Assembly (NCBI GenBank): GCA_030141605.1
Contig: JAQGDQ010000001.1
Location: 2,016,501-2,080,500, forward strand
DNA length: 64,000 nt
Direction: 5' to 3'
DNA from: Tubiluchus corallicola
Taxonomy: Eukaryota > Priapulida > Priapulimorpha > Priapulimorphida > Tubiluchidae
The notes beneath the pieces were generated by a model. It saw nothing but the letters and a program-made list of their open reading frames with translations. It searched no databases and was not told the DNA's origin. Shown piece after piece: positions 26,201-37,753 of this stretch. Each line of letters opens with the position of its first letter. Within the stretch, counting starts at the first letter, position 1. Position numbers and translations under genes: made by a program.

Positions 26201-28348
26201 ATTCTAAATTATATATATTATATATATGTGTGTGTGTGTGTGCGTGTGCGTGTGCGTGCGTGCGTGCGTTTGTGCGTGTGTGTGAATAGGTTTAATACGT
26301 TGTAAATGCTTTTAGAAATTTTAACCATATCCCTACAAATAGAGGGAATGTATTTTGTACATAGTTTTTAAAAATATGTAATAATAATAATAATAATAAT
26401 AATTAATAATAATACTTGTAAAAATACCCGCAGCAACATACATATTTGCCAAAGCCAAGTCTATAATGGACCTTGACATTTTCTTCCGAGGGCCGACTGG
26501 GCCTTGGTTCTAAAATGCTTAGGAAAAACTAGCTTAATCTAATTCTACTGGATGATCAATTTCACAATTTAGCTTGTTTGTAATAAAGGAGCTTGTGCAA
26601 CATTCTTCCGGTAATTAACTTAGTTGTACTGATTGTAATTTTCAGAGAGAGGCGCAAGTCATCATCCCTGTTCTATTGTGTACGCGGGTCCATCGGCTTT
26701 CTCGGAACCGGAAGTTGCCTCTCAAGCGGCCTTTATTGAACTAAACAGCGGCCGAGTAAAGATAGCAATTGATTTTCACAGCAATGGGCAAATCTGGATG
26801 ACCCCATACGCGTATTCCAAAAAGTATCCGGCTGATTTCGACGATATGGTACATAACACTTTCTTTTTTTCGTATGTAATGTTTCGCCTCACATTTCCTT
26901 AATATTTTCTACGTGTTCCACAATTTACACTCCTGCGCAGATATAGAGTTCTTATTAACTCTATTGTATGTAAGTTTTTGTTAACTAACACTGATCCATG
27001 ATAAGTTTTTTCAGTCATATATATAATAAGATAGGGTCATTGTCCAATATAGAAACATTACGCTTTCTAAAATCAAGCAATCAAATTACTGCGAATGCAG
27101 TTGCTGCCGTTGCTGCTGCTGTTGTTGTTGTGCTTCGCCGTTGTTCATCGATTATTATTGTTCCTGCCTTTCATCATCGGTGGCGACGGCAATTGTGGTT
27201 GTTGTTATAGTTGTCATTTTCGTAGTAGCAGTAGCAGCAATGAGCAATAGTGGTCGTAGAAGTAGGAGTAGCGATAATGGCAGCAGGAGCAGCAGCAGCG
27301 GCGGCGGCGGCGGTGATGGTGCTGGTGGTGTTGGCTTCGTCGTCGTCGTCGGCGGCGGCAGCAACAACAACAGCGACGAGGACGACGACGACGACGACGA
27401 CGAGAACGACAGTGCTTGAACGTCACTGAGTTAGAGTATACAGAAGTTTAGCAAAATTATATTCTATCGTGTGTGGTTGTTACGTATTCAGTAAAAATGG
27501 AAACATAAAAAGCTGCTGAAATGTGTGTTAGATTATTCTTTTAATAATTGTTTTTTGTTTGATTACAGTATCTTATGGCCTTGGATGCTACTGATGAATT
27601 ATGGAATGTCAACAAAACTGTTTATTTTGTTGGATCTGTGGCGAATATTATGTGTAAGTTCGTGATCTATTTCAAAATATTTATGGAAAACATCAAATTC
27701 CCAATTTATTACTAAATGGTTTGCATTGAATACTGTTGTTTAGTCCCTTTTTGTTATTTCAGCATTACCAAATGTTTTTCGTGTATAAGCACAAAATCAT
27801 ATACAGAATTGTCTTCCAATAAAAGCTTAGTTGATCGTTTTTTTTTCGTTTTACTTCGCTGTTCGATTCCTATTACCGCTTGCTAAATTGCTAAGTGCTA
27901 GTGATAAAATATTATGTTAGGCTCGCTGTATATCGTCATATTTTTTAATACTTTTCTTGCTACTTTAGATTGGCTCGCGCCTCTATACTACATACTTTGG
28001 TAAGATTTGCAACCAGCTATTAACCTAGACTAGACTGTGGCGTTACTTCGACAACGTGCATGGCCTATATAGTTATAATGTTGCTAGTCTGTGAATGGTT
28101 GTAACTAAACAGTAATTTTCTTTCTTAAAAACAAAAATTGGAAAGCCTTTTTTACTTTAGATCGTGCAAGCGGTAGTGGAATTGACTGGATGCATGACGT
28201 CGCTAGAGTCAAGTACGCATACGGAGTAGAACTACCCGGAGAGGGCTACGCGGACTTTTTTCTAGCACCCGACCGAATTATTCCAGTGAGCGTGGAAACT
28301 TTTCAAGCCCTCAAATACATTGCCAAAGAAGTAATTAACGAAATCTAA
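13855..28348 (+). CDS. Secreted zinc procarboxypeptidase, M14A family, carboxypeptidase A-like
   Basis: Eleven exons join in frame to 507 aa: 13855-14009, 16795-16876, 17109-17245, 17487-17715, 18190-18291, 18770-18889, 19597-19722, 20409-20505, 26646-26848, 27569-27653, 28161-28348. All junctions are GT-AG and phase-consistent. The enzyme should remove C-terminal residues from peptides after secretion and proteolytic activation. A hydrophobic signal peptide (about residues 1-20) is followed by an activation domain ([12 protein letters not shown] to [13 protein letters not shown]). Catalytic residues (bovine CPA numbering in brackets): zinc ligands in HGREW, H259 and E262 [69, 72], and H394 in DFHSNG [196]; substrate binding by R322 in DRMWRKTRS [127], N341 and R342 in DPNRNWD [144, 145], and Y446 [248]; general base E469 [270]. 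The specificity residue [255] is I453, which suggests A-type preference for aliphatic or aromatic residues. Oddities: an extra Asn/Ser-rich segment of about 60 residues between propeptide and enzyme, and ELPGEG instead of the usual ELRDxG after the catalytic Glu. A possible ATTAAA poly(A) signal lies at 28428. Confidence 0.92.
15834..15867. repeat. (ATC)n trinucleotide microsatellite
   Basis: About eleven CAT/ATC units in intron 1 of the carboxypeptidase gene, followed by short ATT units. Confidence 0.95.
16385..16625. repeat. Degenerate GAAT and AAAC tetranucleotide tracts
   Basis: Interrupted (GAAT)n around 16405-16455 and (AAAC/AAAT)n around 16555-16610 in carboxypeptidase intron 1. Purine-rich low-complexity sequence with no coding signal. 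Confidence 0.8.
21072..21421. mobile_element. Candidate solo LTR, about 350 bp
   Basis: Within carboxypeptidase intron 8, a block that is less AT-rich than its surroundings begins TGTTACGG and ends TGTAACA, giving the TG...CA ends and short inverted termini (TGTTAC/GTAACA) of a retroviral-type LTR. It contains an AATAAA (in taataaactccg) near its 3' third, as LTRs do. Flanking five-mers (aatat and ggtat) agree only in part, so the target duplication is not clear. No internal gag or pol is adjacent. Confidence 0.4.
22320..23010 (+). mobile_element. LINE endonuclease-domain relic
   Basis: Plus-strand frames in carboxypeptidase intron 8 encode pieces of an APE-type endonuclease of a CR1/L2-like [17 protein letters not shown] then YVLTC (the position of the usual VLTLSET), [34 protein letters not shown], and further on NNKPTRISK followed by an IDNFI segment (NQPTR...LIDHI in intact elements). 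Stops and frameshifts are frequent. The reverse transcriptase is not adjacent; an AT microsatellite follows. Confidence 0.75.
23011..23270. repeat. Duplicated (AT)n microsatellite block
   Basis: Two long (AT)n/(ATAC)n runs, about 23015-23100 and 23178-23240, the second ending in GATA units. A unique segment (tatgtataaagacg) at 23101 recurs at 23249, so the block is a tandem duplication with a 148-bp period. Confidence 0.9.
24801..24945 (+). mobile_element. tRNA-Arg-derived SINE with a possible conserved Nin-DC-like body
   Basis: Bases 24801-24876 resemble a degenerate tRNA: the ends GACCCG and CGGGTC can form six acceptor pairs, and GAGTTCGATTC matches the T-arm/B-box. The anticodon region contains TTTCCG, as in tRNA-Arg(CCG), but the anticodon stem is broken. 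The sequence right after it (aaaatggtacctgttg, then tggcacg) recalls, from memory, the deeply conserved 'Nin-DC' central domain of metazoan SINEs. A functional tRNA gene is unlikely. Confidence 0.5.
25245..25917 (+). mobile_element. LINE ORF2 C-terminal fragment
   Basis: An open frame from about 25303 to the stop at 25915-25917 (about 200 codons) ends in a zinc-knuckle-like block, [15 protein letters not shown], typical of the C-termini of ORF2 proteins in non-LTR elements (C...HF-LEC). A second in-frame-shifted piece ([16 protein letters not shown]) just upstream shows a frameshift. It lies in intron 8 of the carboxypeptidase gene on the same strand and has no host-gene splice fit. Clade uncertain. 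Confidence 0.6.
26224..26415. repeat. (TG)n and (AAT)n microsatellites
   Basis: (TG)n with CG interruptions at about 26226-26284, and (AAT)n at about 26380-26415, both in carboxypeptidase intron 8. Confidence 0.92.
27090..27420. repeat. Interrupted triplet-repeat (GTT/GCT/GGC/GAC-type) low-complexity tract
   Basis: In carboxypeptidase intron 9, 330 bases are built almost wholly of triplets such as GTT, GCA, GGC, GTC and GAC, giving strong period 3 and much higher GC than the neighbourhood. All three plus frames and two minus frames stay open as homopolymer-like translations (poly-Val, Ser, Gly, Asp and so on). This is a decayed triplet satellite rather than an exon: it is flanked by normal intron sequence and the host reading frame skips it. 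Confidence 0.8.
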
Positions 28349-28821
28349 TCAGCACTGAGTACTGTATTATAATGGCGAAGTCATATATTGCACGTAATGG
28401 TCACACATACTGACGAAATAATGTACTATTAAAATTTTACAAGCCTAAATTATTTCATCGAATATTTAATTTAGGTCAATATTTTATATTTTTCCACTTT
28501 TTGTTGTAAATGTTTGTTGTACAGAAAAAATGCAGTTGATTTAATGTATATGTAATAATAATAATAATACACTTGCAGATTAGCAAAATTCAGAGAAAGA
28601 TTCTTTAAATGTTTTTAAATATCAGTTTTAGTAATTATATTAAACGTATGTCTGTTTGCAGGAAAATATTTAGTCAGAGCGACTCTGACTTATGCACAGC
28701 CAGCGGCCAATTAGCTCTCCTTTTGTCTTCCCCCTTCACCTGAGTTGGGCAACAAAAGCGCCTCCCTAACACAGGCAGAAAATACATTGAAATATACTGC
28801 CAGAGTTAAGGTCAAGCGTGG

Positions 28822-28949
<128 letters not shown>

Positions 28950-29194
28950 GTCCAGCCACACAAATTTTCTGCAACTAGCAGCAGTGCAGAGATACTATAA
29001 TGCTTGAGTAATAGTTATGTAGACGTATAATGTCTGGAAAGATTAGAAACAGTCACATTTATCAGTTTCTCCAAGCCAAAAAGCTAAACGCAGCTTGCGA
29101 TCTGTGTATTAGGTCGTTTTTTATTTTGAATCTGAAATTTGGTTGGCAACTAGACGGGATGAACTTTAGACTGCCTTCCCGCTAGAGAAATGCG

Positions 29195-29260
29195 GTTGCC
29201 TAGTAGTCTGAAGCGTCTGCTGTGTAAGCAGAAGGTCCCAGGCTCAAATCCAGGCTCCCA
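29195..29260 (+). repeat. tRNA-like sequence, probably a SINE head or pseudo-tRNA
   Basis: A five-pair anticodon stem (TCTGC/GCAGA) closes a seven-base loop, and GGCTCAAATCC is a near match to the B-box. TAGTAGTCTGA could be a decayed A-box. The acceptor ends do not pair well and the base before the anticodon is G instead of T, so it is not a credible functional tRNA. Confidence 0.35.
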
Positions 29261-29596
29261 AATTCCAACCTTTTTCACTATTTACGTCTTTCAAATTTGA
29301 TATCAAAATTTAACTTATTGTGGAATTCTAACATAATGAGTTCACTGACATATTAAAATTAGATTCTTTCAGCTGGAATTACAAAATTTGTTACAGTTAC
29401 CAGATCGACTCTGTCATGATGTCTGGACAAAAGAAATGAAGCAGTTTAGCAAACCAGCGAAACACTTATGATGTGGAAACTCAGAGTAATGTTCGTAATA
29501 CTGTAATAATAAATAACCACACGCTTCATCATACTGTGAATAGCCTAGGATGCTTGACCTGCAGAAAATGAAAATGTAACAAAACTATTAGCAGCG

Positions 29597-30990
29597 CTAT
29601 TAATAACAATAATAATAATAATTTTATTGCCTAAAATTTATATAAAAATGCTCTTTGGCGTATAAACACTTAAAATTTTCAAGAAATCTAGGTACAATAT
29701 TTTTAAGAAAGACAACAATTACCTATAAACATAAAAGACTAACTCTACTACATTATGCAGACACAAATTAAAATGACAAAAAGTTAAAATGCTTCTAAAA
29801 TTTTCATTTGACGTTTAAAAATAGCAATACTTCCGGAGTTTTTTGTCTCATCTGATAGCGCATTCCATAAACGAGGGACAGCACTGGAAAGTTATCTATC
29901 TCTAGCTGAAACAAGACCAATTCCAAGTTGTACAAAAGTGTTAGTATCAGATGATCTTAGTCGGCGTGATGGTGTGTACTTTTGTAAAAGCTCGGACGAA
30001 TAACTGGGAGCTAGTCCATTCATGCATTTGTAGGTAAGAAGAAGAATTTTAAATTTAATGCTTTGACGGACTGGAAGCCAATGTAAGTCCATGAAAATGG
30101 GTGTTATATGACAGAATTTCTTGCTGTGGGTCAGTACGCGAGTTGAAGCATTTTGGACTCTTGGAAGTTTCTGAATAATATAGCAATCCGATACCACATA
30201 GATGCGATCATCCAAGATCGGACCATCCAAGATGCGATTTCTTTACTACACTTTTCAAGTTTAATTTTAGTGCCATATTCAGAAGCAGGATCATTTGGCT
30301 GAATCGAGATGTAAAATGGCTATCATCAGCATAGAAGTGGTACTCTAACCCAAATTTAAGTATCAGACCGTCTAGTGGTAAGACTTAAATTGCATATAGC
30401 ATGGGGCCTAGAAAAGACCCTTGGGACGTACCACGAGGCCTTTCTAATGTAGACGAATTTACATTATTTAATCGAATACAATGTGACCGATTAGTCATAT
30501 ACGGATGAAACCAATATAACACCGTTCCTGAAAATTCTAGATGGCTCTGGAGACTATGCAGTAGTTTTTGGTGATCAATCGTATGAAAGACCGCACTAAT
30601 ATCTAGTTGTGCTAGACAAACTTACTAGTTTCTTATCAATAGCCAATAAGATGTCGTTTTGAATGCAAAGCAATGGAGTTTCGATACTGCAATGTTCGCG
30701 AAAAGCAGACTGAATTTTTTCACTGATATTATTAACGATTAAATGATTGAGTAGTTGAGTTGTTATCACACATTCAATTGTCTTAGACAGAAATGACAAG
30801 GTAGATACTGGGCGATAATTAGCCAGGTTATCTGGATCAAGATTGTACTTCCTTAATAGTGACTTGACTACTGCTTGTTTTAATGACGAAGGAAATATAC
30901 CAGACTAAATTGATGAGTTTACAATTTGCGAGATAGATGATGCAAGGTAAGGCAGATTAAGTCGTATCAGACGTAAGTCTGTAGTGTGTC
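29597..30990 (-). mobile_element. CR1/L2-like LINE, 5'-truncated and mutated
   Basis: On the minus strand, in order: SGIFPSSLKQAVVKSLL, LANYRPVSTLSFLSKTIE, IQSAFREHCSIETPLL, QGSFLGPMLYAI followed by a stop, an intact catalytic FYADDS box near 30320, and the C-terminal module KFCHITPIFMDLHWLPV then KILLLTYKCMNGLAPSY and YTPSRRLRSSD. These are the standard RT and post-RT blocks of CR1/L2/Rex-type elements. The 3' end is an AATAAT repeat near 29600, as expected for such elements. Several stops and frameshifts make it inactive. The 5' part, including the endonuclease, is missing. Confidence 0.88.
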
Positions 30991-31110
30991 TGAGATGTAC
31001 GTGAAGTTTAATCAATTTTTTGCCGGTTTGGCTCATTGTGTATGCATGGTGAAATTTACTATCACACTTTTTTGAGGGCGTACAATTTTATTTTAAAGCT
31101 TACTTATAAA

Positions 31111-31770
31111 CAGTGGCGTAACGCCCATTGGACAAGGCTGGACAAATGCCAGGAGCCCCCGAGGTCTAGGGCCCCAAGCCTGACCCTAAAAAATGCACCT
31201 TACAAACATTATTAATTTGGTATAAAAACGCCTAATAATTCTGGCAACCAACAGAGAACCGACTTCGATTCCGCAATGTTGCCATTCTTAGGGATTTTTC
31301 CCTAGATCTAGGGATCTGGACTGTGTCCTATGGATCTAGGCCTATATGGATGGATGATAAAAAACGAGAAATCTAGGGATAGTTGACACAATGACATAAA
31401 AGTTTGTCGCTGTTGGCTATTGAGAGTGATGCTGCTCAGAAGATAGACATTGACAATATTATAGACAAGTTTGCCAACACTAAGGCTCGATCAGCAAAAT
31501 TTATGTAGTTCAATTGCATTCCGAGATTTCTACTTGACATACACTGTGTATGCGTTACTAGTTGCCTTATTTCTATTTTGGTGTATCTAACGCAAAACAA
31601 TTTGCTATAATAATAAAGTTCGATTTCGCTTTTCATTTAATCATTTTTTGTGTTTTATAATTAATAATTCCATTACTTCAACATTTTTTTTTACAAAATT
31701 AAAAATGGGGTTGATATGGGGCCCTTCATTCAATTTGTCCAAGGGCCCCAGCCTAGTTGTTACGCCACTG
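31111..31770. mobile_element. Non-autonomous hAT-type DNA transposon (MITE), 660 bp
   Basis: The left end CAGTGGCGTAAC is mirrored by GTTACGCCACTG at the right end. Similarity continues inward with GGGCCCC blocks and a shared GGACAAAT word. Flanking 8-mers cttataaa and cctataag match at 6 of 8 positions, consistent with a diverged 8-bp hAT target duplication. The interior has no transposase frame but repeats a 'ctagggat' word several times between 31290 and 31380. Confidence 0.75.
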
Positions 31771-32067
31771 CCTATAAGTAGATGGACACATTTTTTCTTG
31801 TCTAAAATAAAAGTCACGTTCATTAACGTTGCAAATCCATTACTGTATCCACTTGGTGGCGATCAAAGTGACATTTTCGTACTTTTCGGCAGTGGCACTC
31901 TAACGGCATGATAGTTCGGTACTTACAGTATAATGTGCTGGCTGAGGTGAAAAGACATACGCACCTCCAGGGTGCGCCACTCACGAACCAAAAACGTATT
32001 TTTAATCTTATTGACAAGACACACTAATTTAAAATTTTACTTAGCTAGTCTATATATTAATATTCTT

Positions 32068-32068
32068 G

Positions 32069-32098
<30 letters not shown>
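32068..32098. repeat. (TA)n microsatellite
   Basis: About 14 TA units, roughly 390 bases before the FA2H start codon. Confidence 0.95.
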
Positions 32099-32099
<1 letters not shown>

Positions 32100-32481
32100 T
32101 TCGAGGCTACAGCTTCGACGACGGCACCATTTGCGGCGATCTATACATCAAACAAAAGGTCTCGATCTAGTGTCGTCTCATTGAGGATTTATTTTTCGAA
32201 TGGGGCCCACCGGGAGGAACGGGGGGCAAAAATATTGTATTAATAAACAAAAATTGGCGGGTGTAAGAAAAGTATCGTTTTCAAAGTCACCAAAAGATGT
32301 CGCTAAAACGTTACAATCAACTGCTAATGAAATTATTCCGCGGTTTGTTTTTTTATGACACAGCCTACACACACATGATGACGCGCTTGCCGGCTGTAAA
32401 CAAAACGATTTTGGCTCGAGCCTTGGATTGTTGGAGCTTGTGGCAATGTTCAGCATTTATTATTAACAACGTTTTGAAAGC

Positions 32482-35400
32482 ATGTCTTCGTCAGTAGGGT
32501 CGAAATCATCCCACGCTTGTGAGAAATTATTGTTAGAAAGATCTGGGAAGTTATATGACTGTTCAAAGTTTGCGGATAGGCATCCTGGTGGTAGGAAAGT
32601 TTTACAGTGTTTCAACGGGAAAGATGTCACCGGTATCATGCGAGCTAAGCCCCATAGACATAGCAAACCTGCGCTGTATCTCATGGAATCATACAAAAAT
32701 TCCGGAAGTGTGAGTATACTTAAGTTTGATTTCGTTTTTTTTCTCCAGTACTCTCCAACAGCGAATAGAAACTGCCGATTTATGAGATACTTAAGTACAT
32801 GAATGAAGATAATCGTGTTTTGTGTGAAAACTGTATCTAAACCGCATTTTTAGGCGGGTGTCACACAGATAGGATCCATAATTCTAAGGCGTAAGCCTTG
32901 AGAAGAAGAAGTCGCCTTATATTATAACGAATATGCACTGCATGTCCTGTCACACAGATGACCCATTTACCATATTTTGCCGCCTACCGCAAGGCATTTG
33001 CCACAAGCTGCAGTACGCTCTTTACAAGCCATTTTGAGCAGTTCATAAGGCACCTTATCATGAAATCAATTTGGCCATTAATTTCATTTGCCATAAGGCG
33101 TGTTTTTGCATGTTACTAACATGAAAATTAGTGTAACTACACTTTTTCCATACACAACTCATTTATATTATAACAATTCATAACACTGATGTAACATAAA
33201 CATTAAAAAGTATTTTTAATCTACACTTATTTACTTATTTTACTAACAGTACACATAAGAAACGTATACTACATGCAGGAGGCAGCATACCAGTCAATTG
33301 TATTATACAATGCATGCAATTGACAATCTGTTACTCCGTAAAAAAGACTTATTCAGCAGTGACTAATGAGTAATATTACTTAAACTGTCATTAATAAAAT
33401 TTGAAATTAGTACAAGTACAGTGTTCCCTCGCTACTTCGTTTATCGCAGACTCGCTGTTTCACGGGTTTTCAAAAATATTAATGTAAAATTTTATCGCGG
33501 TATTTTCGCTGTTTCATGGGTTTTTGCGGTACTCTGTCTAAACGAGTTTTGCATATGCGTAGTACGTATTGTACAGTAATGTATAGATTTGATGAAGTTT
33601 GCATAAAAATCACAAAATGTGTAAAAGTGTATTAAAAATATTAATTCTAACAGTAAAAGAATATTATAAATCATTAAATCATATTAAAAATTACCATTTA
33701 CAGTAAATAGTGTATTTATTCGGCAGATGAATATACACCAAAAACGAAACATAGTACTTGCGCCCGCATGAGATACGGGAAAGGGTCGTGTATAAGAGTG
33801 TGGGGAGGGTTTATAAAGACTTAAAATAATGTATAACTACTAAAATAAGTATAGGGTGGGCCTGAAATGGAACACCTGCGATAAGTGAGGGAACACTGTA
33901 TTTGATAATAAACCGTTCTAACCTATTAACACATTTTCTAGTCGTCTGTATGTGAACATGAAACAAACTTCCCATAAATTTCTAAGCTTACAGTGAGGCT
34001 TGTTTACTCTACTAAGTTACATCTTGCTATAAATTTATAGATTATATTAAACAATTAATATAATAACTGTTATGTAGTACCTATTAAACTACAGTATGTG
34101 TTACATTAAAATGTAGTAGTTTTGTGTCTTCCACCAAAAAACAGGTTATGGCGAAATGCCTTATTAGTCACACAGAGTAAGGCGCATACTGCGGATTACG
34201 ATGTGCACCTTTGGAAGATGGAAAACGCCTTATAGTTACAGATTATGGATTATGTCTTGCCTTTTCTGTGTGACACGGGCCTTACAGTCCACTCCTGAGT
34301 CATTCAAAGAAACTATTCAAACCCTATGCAAGAACTAACTGTAACAGGACATTCTTTTCGCATCGTATAGTGGACATGTGGAATAGTTTACCATCTAGAG
34401 AGTGTTGTCAGAGCGCCAAATTTAAACCTTTGTAAGGAGAGATTGAAGGTTTCAAGATAGCTATGCTTTAGGAAGTCAGTATTTTTATGAAAGTTTATGA
34501 AGGTTCTTACTGTATTAAATTTCTTTTACTTCATGGGAACAATGCAATTTTTATGAACAAATTAGCCTGCACATATATTTTTTTGAGATGCTGCCTATGA
34601 GCTGTAGTTGTTACTTGGATGCATGGATGAAATCCAAGTTACACACTAGATTGCAAATTCATACAAACTACATTTATGGTTAAAGAAGGAGCACTGTTAG
34701 TTTTTGATTTAGAATTCCAAAAAAATAATGCACTTATTATACTCACCGACTTAACAAGTCAAAACCAGCAACACAAAGAGACTGCCCTCGCGCAAGAGGC
34801 AAAATTCCTAAAATGCCTAAATCCCACAAACATAAACTGCTCATCTGTAATCTATGTATAGTTTATTACTAATTGATTATCACCTCTGTCCCATCAACAG
34901 CATTCAGCAGTACAACAATAACATTTGATTCAACAGTATGAAAGTAATTCATCATTGCACTATGGCAAATAAATGATACCTTGGGCTGTACATATGTTTG
35001 TCACTGTGTAAATACACAGATATAACTGTTAACTTTTTCTATAAGAAAACTTACAAATCTAAGTGAAATTATGCTATTTTCAATCTATTTTTGATATAAC
35101 AATACAAACTATAAAAAGACATTTGATTGTGCCCATCTTTCTTATACCTTCTAATAGAAGTACTTTTATAGTAAAACAGAACAGTGTTGTCCATATTAGG
35201 TTTATGCTTATGGGTCCAAGTGCAAGTCGCAGTGTCTTACAGTGCTTACGTTTTTTTTAAATACTGTATCAACAAAGTTACACAAATTAAACTTAGGCAT
35301 TAGCTACTTGGCATTTTGTCAAGGAAAGTAGGTTTGATAAATTTGGCATCTAGTTACATCAAAATGGACATAGCTGAGAGTTAGAAGTGACTCATGTATA

Positions 35401-37711
35401 TGCGTGTGCGTGTACGTGCGCGTGTGCGTATGTGTAAGCTACTACCAGAATCAGACCTAATAAATTGCATATGCTGCTATTTGCTAACATCATATTCTGC
35501 GATCATTACGCTTCCAGCATTCTTCATCTAATCTTTATCATCAACCACATTCGCCAATGCCGTCAACGCCACTCGGCCAGACCGTCTTGCATCTCTTCAC
35601 TCGCTATTGTTATTATTGCAGTAGTATGAAATAAATAAATATGTGTGTGCATGTCGTCATGCTCGGTCGTACTAGCTCGCACTAGTTTCACATTTCGCGT
35701 TTCTCCTGAATCTCTCCCAAAAGTACCTTAAATTCTGTAAAGTTGTCTTTTCAAAAATGTTTTCAGTGTAAAGGTTTTGTGATATCGCGTTCCTCTTTGG
35801 CAAGCAATAGTGTCAGACCCAACATCGACTGTGATCGCAAGACATTGAAGATTAATGGATGGTTTTACATTGGATGTGGAAACACGTGAGGTGGAATATC
35901 TCATTACTTGCCTCATTTAAAAATGAGTCCTTGAGCGTGTAGTTATTTACTCTCGGGTTTATCCAAACTACTGTGGCTTTGCTTCCTACTATTGATTTGT
36001 AGATTTGTGATGGCAAATTTGTATCCGAACACACATCAATCTTGCAAACGGACTTACGTTACCTAGCAAATGTCGGGGCACCTCTGTTGTCGATTTTTAT
36101 AGCTGTATATTATGCATCTTTATAATAATCTTTGACAAGACCCTGGTATTGATTTTCTATCATCAATTTCATGTACTCTAATAATAACGCTACATAGATT
36201 TATGATCAACAATTGCAGAGCTATGATTAAAAAGCATCGTACCATCGTAAAAACTATGGTAGACTAGCAAATGTGGCGATTGCATCAAATTGTCAGTGAT
36301 TTAATAATAACTTTGCTGACTGGCAAATTAGTATCTTACTTTGACCGCGTGTGTCATTTTGTAAATATAACCTGTGCAAACATGATATGCGACAAATATT
36401 ACCTATTGCCTAGATCAAATACCCTGAAATATCTGAAGTAAATCATTGACGGTTACTGATACTGTGGGGGGGGGGGGCGTGATGTCTGCTACTGATTACA
36501 CAAGACCTACAGAACTATACTAACATAACGAACTAATCAATAATGTAAGATCTATGATAATAATGATCAATTTGCCTGTTGCGAGATGCGTGAGTATTAC
36601 TTAAAGACAACATGCACACTGCTGCACGCTGTATATATAATTTATATATATATAATTAGTAATTAACATTTATAACTAATGTCTGTGTACAAAAAGTCAA
36701 ATAATATAACATTTAGTTGATTAGCAGATTTAGCAACATCTCTTTTACTTCGTTATCGCAAAAGCCCTGTAGTGTTTAGTCACCAATTAAGTGTCCAGAA
36801 GTGTTCACAGCACAAAATCGATTTCACTAAAACTAGCAACACTCCTAAACTTAATGAATTAACGAGCATACGATTCTTTCCCATTGATGTTATGCCTGTA
36901 TTATCATTTGAAATAGACAAGTTTCTCATGATCTCATTGTCTTGCATAACTTTTATACGATTGTACAACGTTTGCATAACCGGGAATAGTAATATACTAG
37001 AAACGCAATGAGTTATACTTGAATGTGAATTATTTGGAATATCTAAAATCCGACGAAAAGTGTTCCTTAATCCTATAGCTAGAGATTTAACACTCTTGCC
37101 TGATAACTCAAGTATAGAGCTACCATAGAACGAGGTTCAGAATGGCCAAAAGAGCTTGAGAGTCACGCGTTTATTTTTAACTGAAAATAACTTAATCTGA
37201 AAATGCATACAGGGAAATTTACTGATTTGATAAAATCATTCTGAGATCTAGCAATATCAGGCTGTTGAACGAGATTGTTAGTTAACTTGTGCGCTAAATA
37301 GTGATAATACTGTGCCATTTTAGCTTCCCACTAATATATATTTCAGGCATGTCGACACAATTATATTTTCCGAATATTATCCCTTTGGATTTCGCAGTAT
37401 TGAAGCACATATCACGACTATTTGCATATACTGCACAGATATTAAGTGTTTTCCTAAGGCCGGTTGCAGACGGGGAAAGGGGAGTTGCATAACCCAACGC
37501 CCCCAACCCCCAACCGTAAACATGTTTAGCAGATGACAACCATACTTAGATTTTTAAAGATTGATTAAAAGGTCACTCATTAACATAAATTGTGAACAGG
37601 GCCTATTTCAGGGGAGGGGGGGTAAGTGGGGATACTTCCCCGGGGCCTCACCCTCCAGGGGGGCCTCTCGCCGAAGTAACTTTTTTTTGGTTTATGCGAA
37701 CATACTGCCTC

Positions 37712-37753
<42 letters not shown>

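Noticed and set aside
27141-27426. Open frames rich in Gly, Ser, Asp, Arg or Leu on both strands
   Set aside because: They come from the triplet-repeat tract in a carboxypeptidase intron; flanking exons join without it.
35728-36034. Minus-strand open frames with a loose resemblance to a HYR-like extracellular domain (VGSKATVVWINPRV)
   Set aside because: Only one short block resembles the family; no conserved Cys spacing, partner exon or clear splice structure.
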